Below, one piece after another: positions 6,601-7,229 of a stretch of 7,229 nt of DNA. Below the pieces are notes generated by a model that was not told the origin of the DNA, did not search any database, and saw nothing but the letters and a program-made list of their open reading frames with translations. The position numbers were made by a program, and so were the translations under genes. The stretch is from Chloroflexota bacterium (lineage in GTDB: Bacteria > Chloroflexota > UBA4733). The stretch covers positions 1 through 7,229 of the forward strand of contig JAICXR010000166.1 of the NCBI GenBank assembly GCA_025980355.1, written 5' to 3'. Positions within the stretch are counted from its first letter, which is position 1. Every line of letters begins with the position of its first letter.

Positions 6601-6932
6601 GAAGCCGACACATCGTTGGCGGCGGTGTTCACGTCGGTCCCCTGCACGAAGGCGAGGGAGACGCGCGAGGAGCCGGTCGACGAGTTGCCGCTCATTTGCT
6701 GGACGCCCGCGATGCCGGAGAGGGCATTCTCCACCGGCAGCGTGACCTGATTCTCCACCTGCTCCGGACTTGCCCCCGGATAGCTGATGCTCACGGCGAC
6801 GAACGTGGAGCTGGTGGTGGGCAGCTCCTGCACCGGCAGGAAGCGATAGGAGATGATCCCCATTAGCACTAGGGCGAGGATGATCATGATCATGGTGATC
6901 GGTCGGCGGATCGCCAGGCGGGTGGGACTCAT
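3672..6932 (-). CDS. RND-family (HAE1/AcrB-type) efflux transporter, inner-membrane pump subunit
   Basis: A 1086-residue proton-driven exporter of the hydrophobe/amphiphile efflux group, full length for the family (about 1030-1060) plus a C-terminal tail. Twelve membrane helices are visible in the usual two-fold repeat: helix 1 at about 11-29; helices 2-6 between 334 and 482; helix 7 at about 534-553; helices 8-12 between 866 and 1022. Two large extracytoplasmic porter/docking loops lie at about 30-333 and 554-865. Proton-relay residues are intact: Asp398-Asp399 in GILVDDSVVVLENI (helix 4), Lys935 in GLVAKNAILLVDY (helix 10) and Arg967 in TRVRPLLMT (helix 11). SISYPGASPEQVENQVTLPV is the standard first porter motif. 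Odd features are a Gly-rich insert (AGGRGGFGGGATTGSGS, about 609-625) and an Ala/Thr-rich tail after about 1025. I start at 6932 because GGAG lies 6 nt before that ATG; an in-frame ATG at 6944 would add four residues but has a weak SD. The presumed adaptor gene ends 84 nt upstream on the same strand, so they probably form one operon. Substrates (drugs, lipids, dyes) cannot be read from sequence. Confidence 0.95.
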   Translation of the reverse strand: MSPTRLAIRRPITMIMIILALVLMGIISYRFLPVQELPTTSSTFVAVSISYPGASPEQVENQVTLPVENALSGIAGVQQMSGNSSTGSSRVSLAFVQGTDVNTAANDVSASINRIIGRLPSTVGTPTIFKADPNSSPIMNLAITGGTQGALYDTATNQLAPALQQVAGVAAVQVQGGLIPQVNVTINPTALASYGVSLTQINQALGQQNVSIPGGTTTEGGRILDVRTDAYFQSVSELKGLVVASPGGNPVTLGEVATVTQGYAPVDQQTHLNGQDTVGLVITAQSGANVVAVDKAVKAKLAQLAPSMPPGLKTAIINDQTVYINQSLQAVENDLALAMILPAIVLLLFLHRIRNMFIVVLAIPTSLTATFIVMYFLGFSLDLISLLALSLLTGILVDDSVVVLENINRHLAMGKNPIRAALDGRHEIALAAVCITLTDVVVYMPIAFTNGFVGQLFREFALTIVAATLFSLFVGFTLTPLLASRWLKEPLDDDALAAGHGGTPLTRFSRVWERGFHRLRDGYSRLLTRGLRHRPVVILVGVAALAVSIAFVPLGWLPTEFTPQEDNSQFQVNVQFPNGTPLARSIVVVDQVDEQIRQLPGVVQTYSSAGGRGGFGGGATTGSGSISVDLLPVGQRPAITTYLAQVRALSRQFPDANIVTSLPSSLRIGGGGQNVSVVIQGPDINTLDQLGAQVTAVMQKVPGVVQVRNGSTQSAPELGIQINRAAAANLGITPQQIGSAVQTAIAGSTVGQLQPTGSTIQIPIVVTIPGGPTMTPQALSQLTLSNPTGTPIRLDQVAQVIQTTEPAQLSDQNRELEVSVSANLAGVPLGQATQSIEQAIRQQVPLPPDYTFVMGGASQQQAQVFAPLEAAFALSVLLVYMLSAALYESLLYPLAVLLSLPLVTVGALGALVITGNTLNLYSFMGLIMLMGLVAKNAILLVDYTNTLRRRGLERNAALIEAGRTRVRPLLMTTGTLVFAMTPLAVKIGAGSEDRSPMATVLIGGLITSTLLTLVFAPVVYSLVDDLGGILVRRGWARPRTVAAMAAFEAALNGDSAAALAATTTNGATIHAMATEGALGTHTSEGE

Positions 6933-6938
6933 ACTGCT

Positions 6939-6942
6939 CTCC
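6939..6942 (-). promoter_or_regulatory. Shine-Dalgarno site deciding the RND pump start
   Basis: The minus strand reads GGAG, AGCAGT, then the ATG at 6932. This is a better SD and spacing than for the ATG at 6944, whose own start codon overlaps this GGAG. Confidence 0.5.
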
Positions 6943-7016
6943 ATTCGGGCTCACGCCAACAAGGGGAAGAGGGGGCCGAGCCGGCGTCGCTCCCGCCCTC
7001 CACTGAGACCGACGAC

Positions 7017-7229
7017 CTAGGGTGTCGCCGTGGCCGCCCCGCCCTGGCCGCTCCGTTCGGAGCTGGTACTCGTGCCGCCGGCCCCCGTCGGGCCGGGGCG
7101 GCCGCGTCCGGCGCCGGCCGCCCCCGGTGTCCCTCCGGCGCGCGGTGTCCCACCGCCGGTGCGCGTGCCGCCCGCGCCCGGCGTCCCGCTGGCCCCTGGT
7201 GTACCTGGCCGGCCACCGCCCGCTGCACC
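7017..7229 (-). CDS. C-terminal tail of a truncated protein, probably the RND periplasmic adaptor (HlyD/MFP family)
   Basis: Only the last 70 codons are in the window, ending with TAG at 7019-7017. The visible part is a Gly/Thr/Pro/Ala low-complexity tail ending in SERSGQGGAATATP, with no folded domain. Coding in this frame is supported by four GTPGA-like units (residues 9-13, 15-19, 27-31, 33-37 of the visible part). Their DNA copies differ almost only at third codon positions (for example GGTACACCAGGGGCC against GGGACGCCGGGCGCG), which is expected only if this frame is translated. The adaptor identity is inference. The gene lies directly upstream of an RND pump on the same strand, and adaptor proteins paired with RND pumps often have Gly-rich, Thr/Pro-rich C-terminal tails. 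Another minus-strand frame stays open across this region and would end in an ATGA overlap with the pump start, but it encodes an Arg/Ala-rich string with no such pattern. Confidence 0.6.
   Translation of the reverse strand, partial: GAAGGGRPGTPGASGTPGAGGTRTGGGTPRAGGTPGAAGAGRGRPGPTGAGGTSTSSERSGQGGAATATP
7119..7205 (-). repeat. Degenerate GTPGA-encoding minisatellite in the tail of the presumed adaptor
   Basis: Four 15-nt units encoding G-T-P-(G/R)-A lie at 7191-7205, 7173-7187, 7137-7151 and 7119-7133. They occur as two close pairs; within each pair the units are 18 nt apart start to start. Changes between units are synonymous apart from one Gly-to-Arg change, so the array has probably diverged under selection on the protein. 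Confidence 0.6.

Noticed and set aside
6960..7010. Possible attenuator hairpin between the presumed adaptor gene and the RND gene (GAGGG...CCCTC with inner GAGC/GCTC)
   Set aside because: The stem is interrupted by mismatched loops and is followed by a mixed C/T tract, not a T-run. In such GC-rich sequence this is easily a chance match.
6929..7228. Minus-strand frame ending in an ATGA overlap with the RND start
   Set aside because: The overlap is attractive for coupling, but the protein is an Arg/Ala/Pro-rich string. The DNA repeat units vary at the third positions of the other frame, which shows that frame to be the coding one.

Overview
The window is GC-rich and gene-dense. Its protein repertoire would fit a Chloroflexota lineage such as Thermomicrobia: a short DUF2171/PRC-barrel-type protein, an actinobacterial/Chloroflexota-style radical SAM protein of the COG1533 (Rv2578c-like) group, a SelA-like PLP enzyme, and an RND pump that follows a gene with a Gly/Thr/Pro-rich C-terminal tail. 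The taxonomic placement is inference from gene content. No rRNA, tRNA, IS element, CRISPR array or phage gene is visible.

Layout. Six of the seven genes are on the minus strand. Reading that strand from the right edge: (i) the C-terminal 70 codons of a gene truncated by the window (7017-7229), probably the membrane-fusion (adaptor) partner of the pump; (ii) a complete HAE1/AcrB-type RND efflux transporter (3672-6932), followed by a strong GC hairpin; (iii) a 92-residue protein of unknown family (3284-3562); (iv) a radical SAM protein (2250-3212) with a recognisable promoter of its own, placed so that the mRNA would be leaderless. Next comes the only plus-strand gene, the DUF2171-type protein (1843-2163), convergent with the radical SAM gene. 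It is divergent from (v) a SelA-like PLP-dependent enzyme (543-1652), which is followed on the same strand by (vi) a dual-specificity protein phosphatase cut by the left edge (1-428).

How the genes work together. The adaptor and RND genes very likely form one efflux operon, because they have the same orientation, are 84 nt apart and are a known functional pair. The SelA-like enzyme and the phosphatase may be co-transcribed (114-nt gap), but no functional link can be shown. The radical SAM gene, the 92-residue orphan and the DUF2171 gene look like independent units. The window looks mostly like ordinary chromosomal housekeeping and accessory content. I did not find a convincing new multi-gene system. 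The points most worth a second look are the leaderless radical SAM promoter, the 92-residue orphan, the repeat-built tail of the presumed adaptor, the odd regions of the RND pump, and an inverted-repeat structure in the divergent intergenic region.
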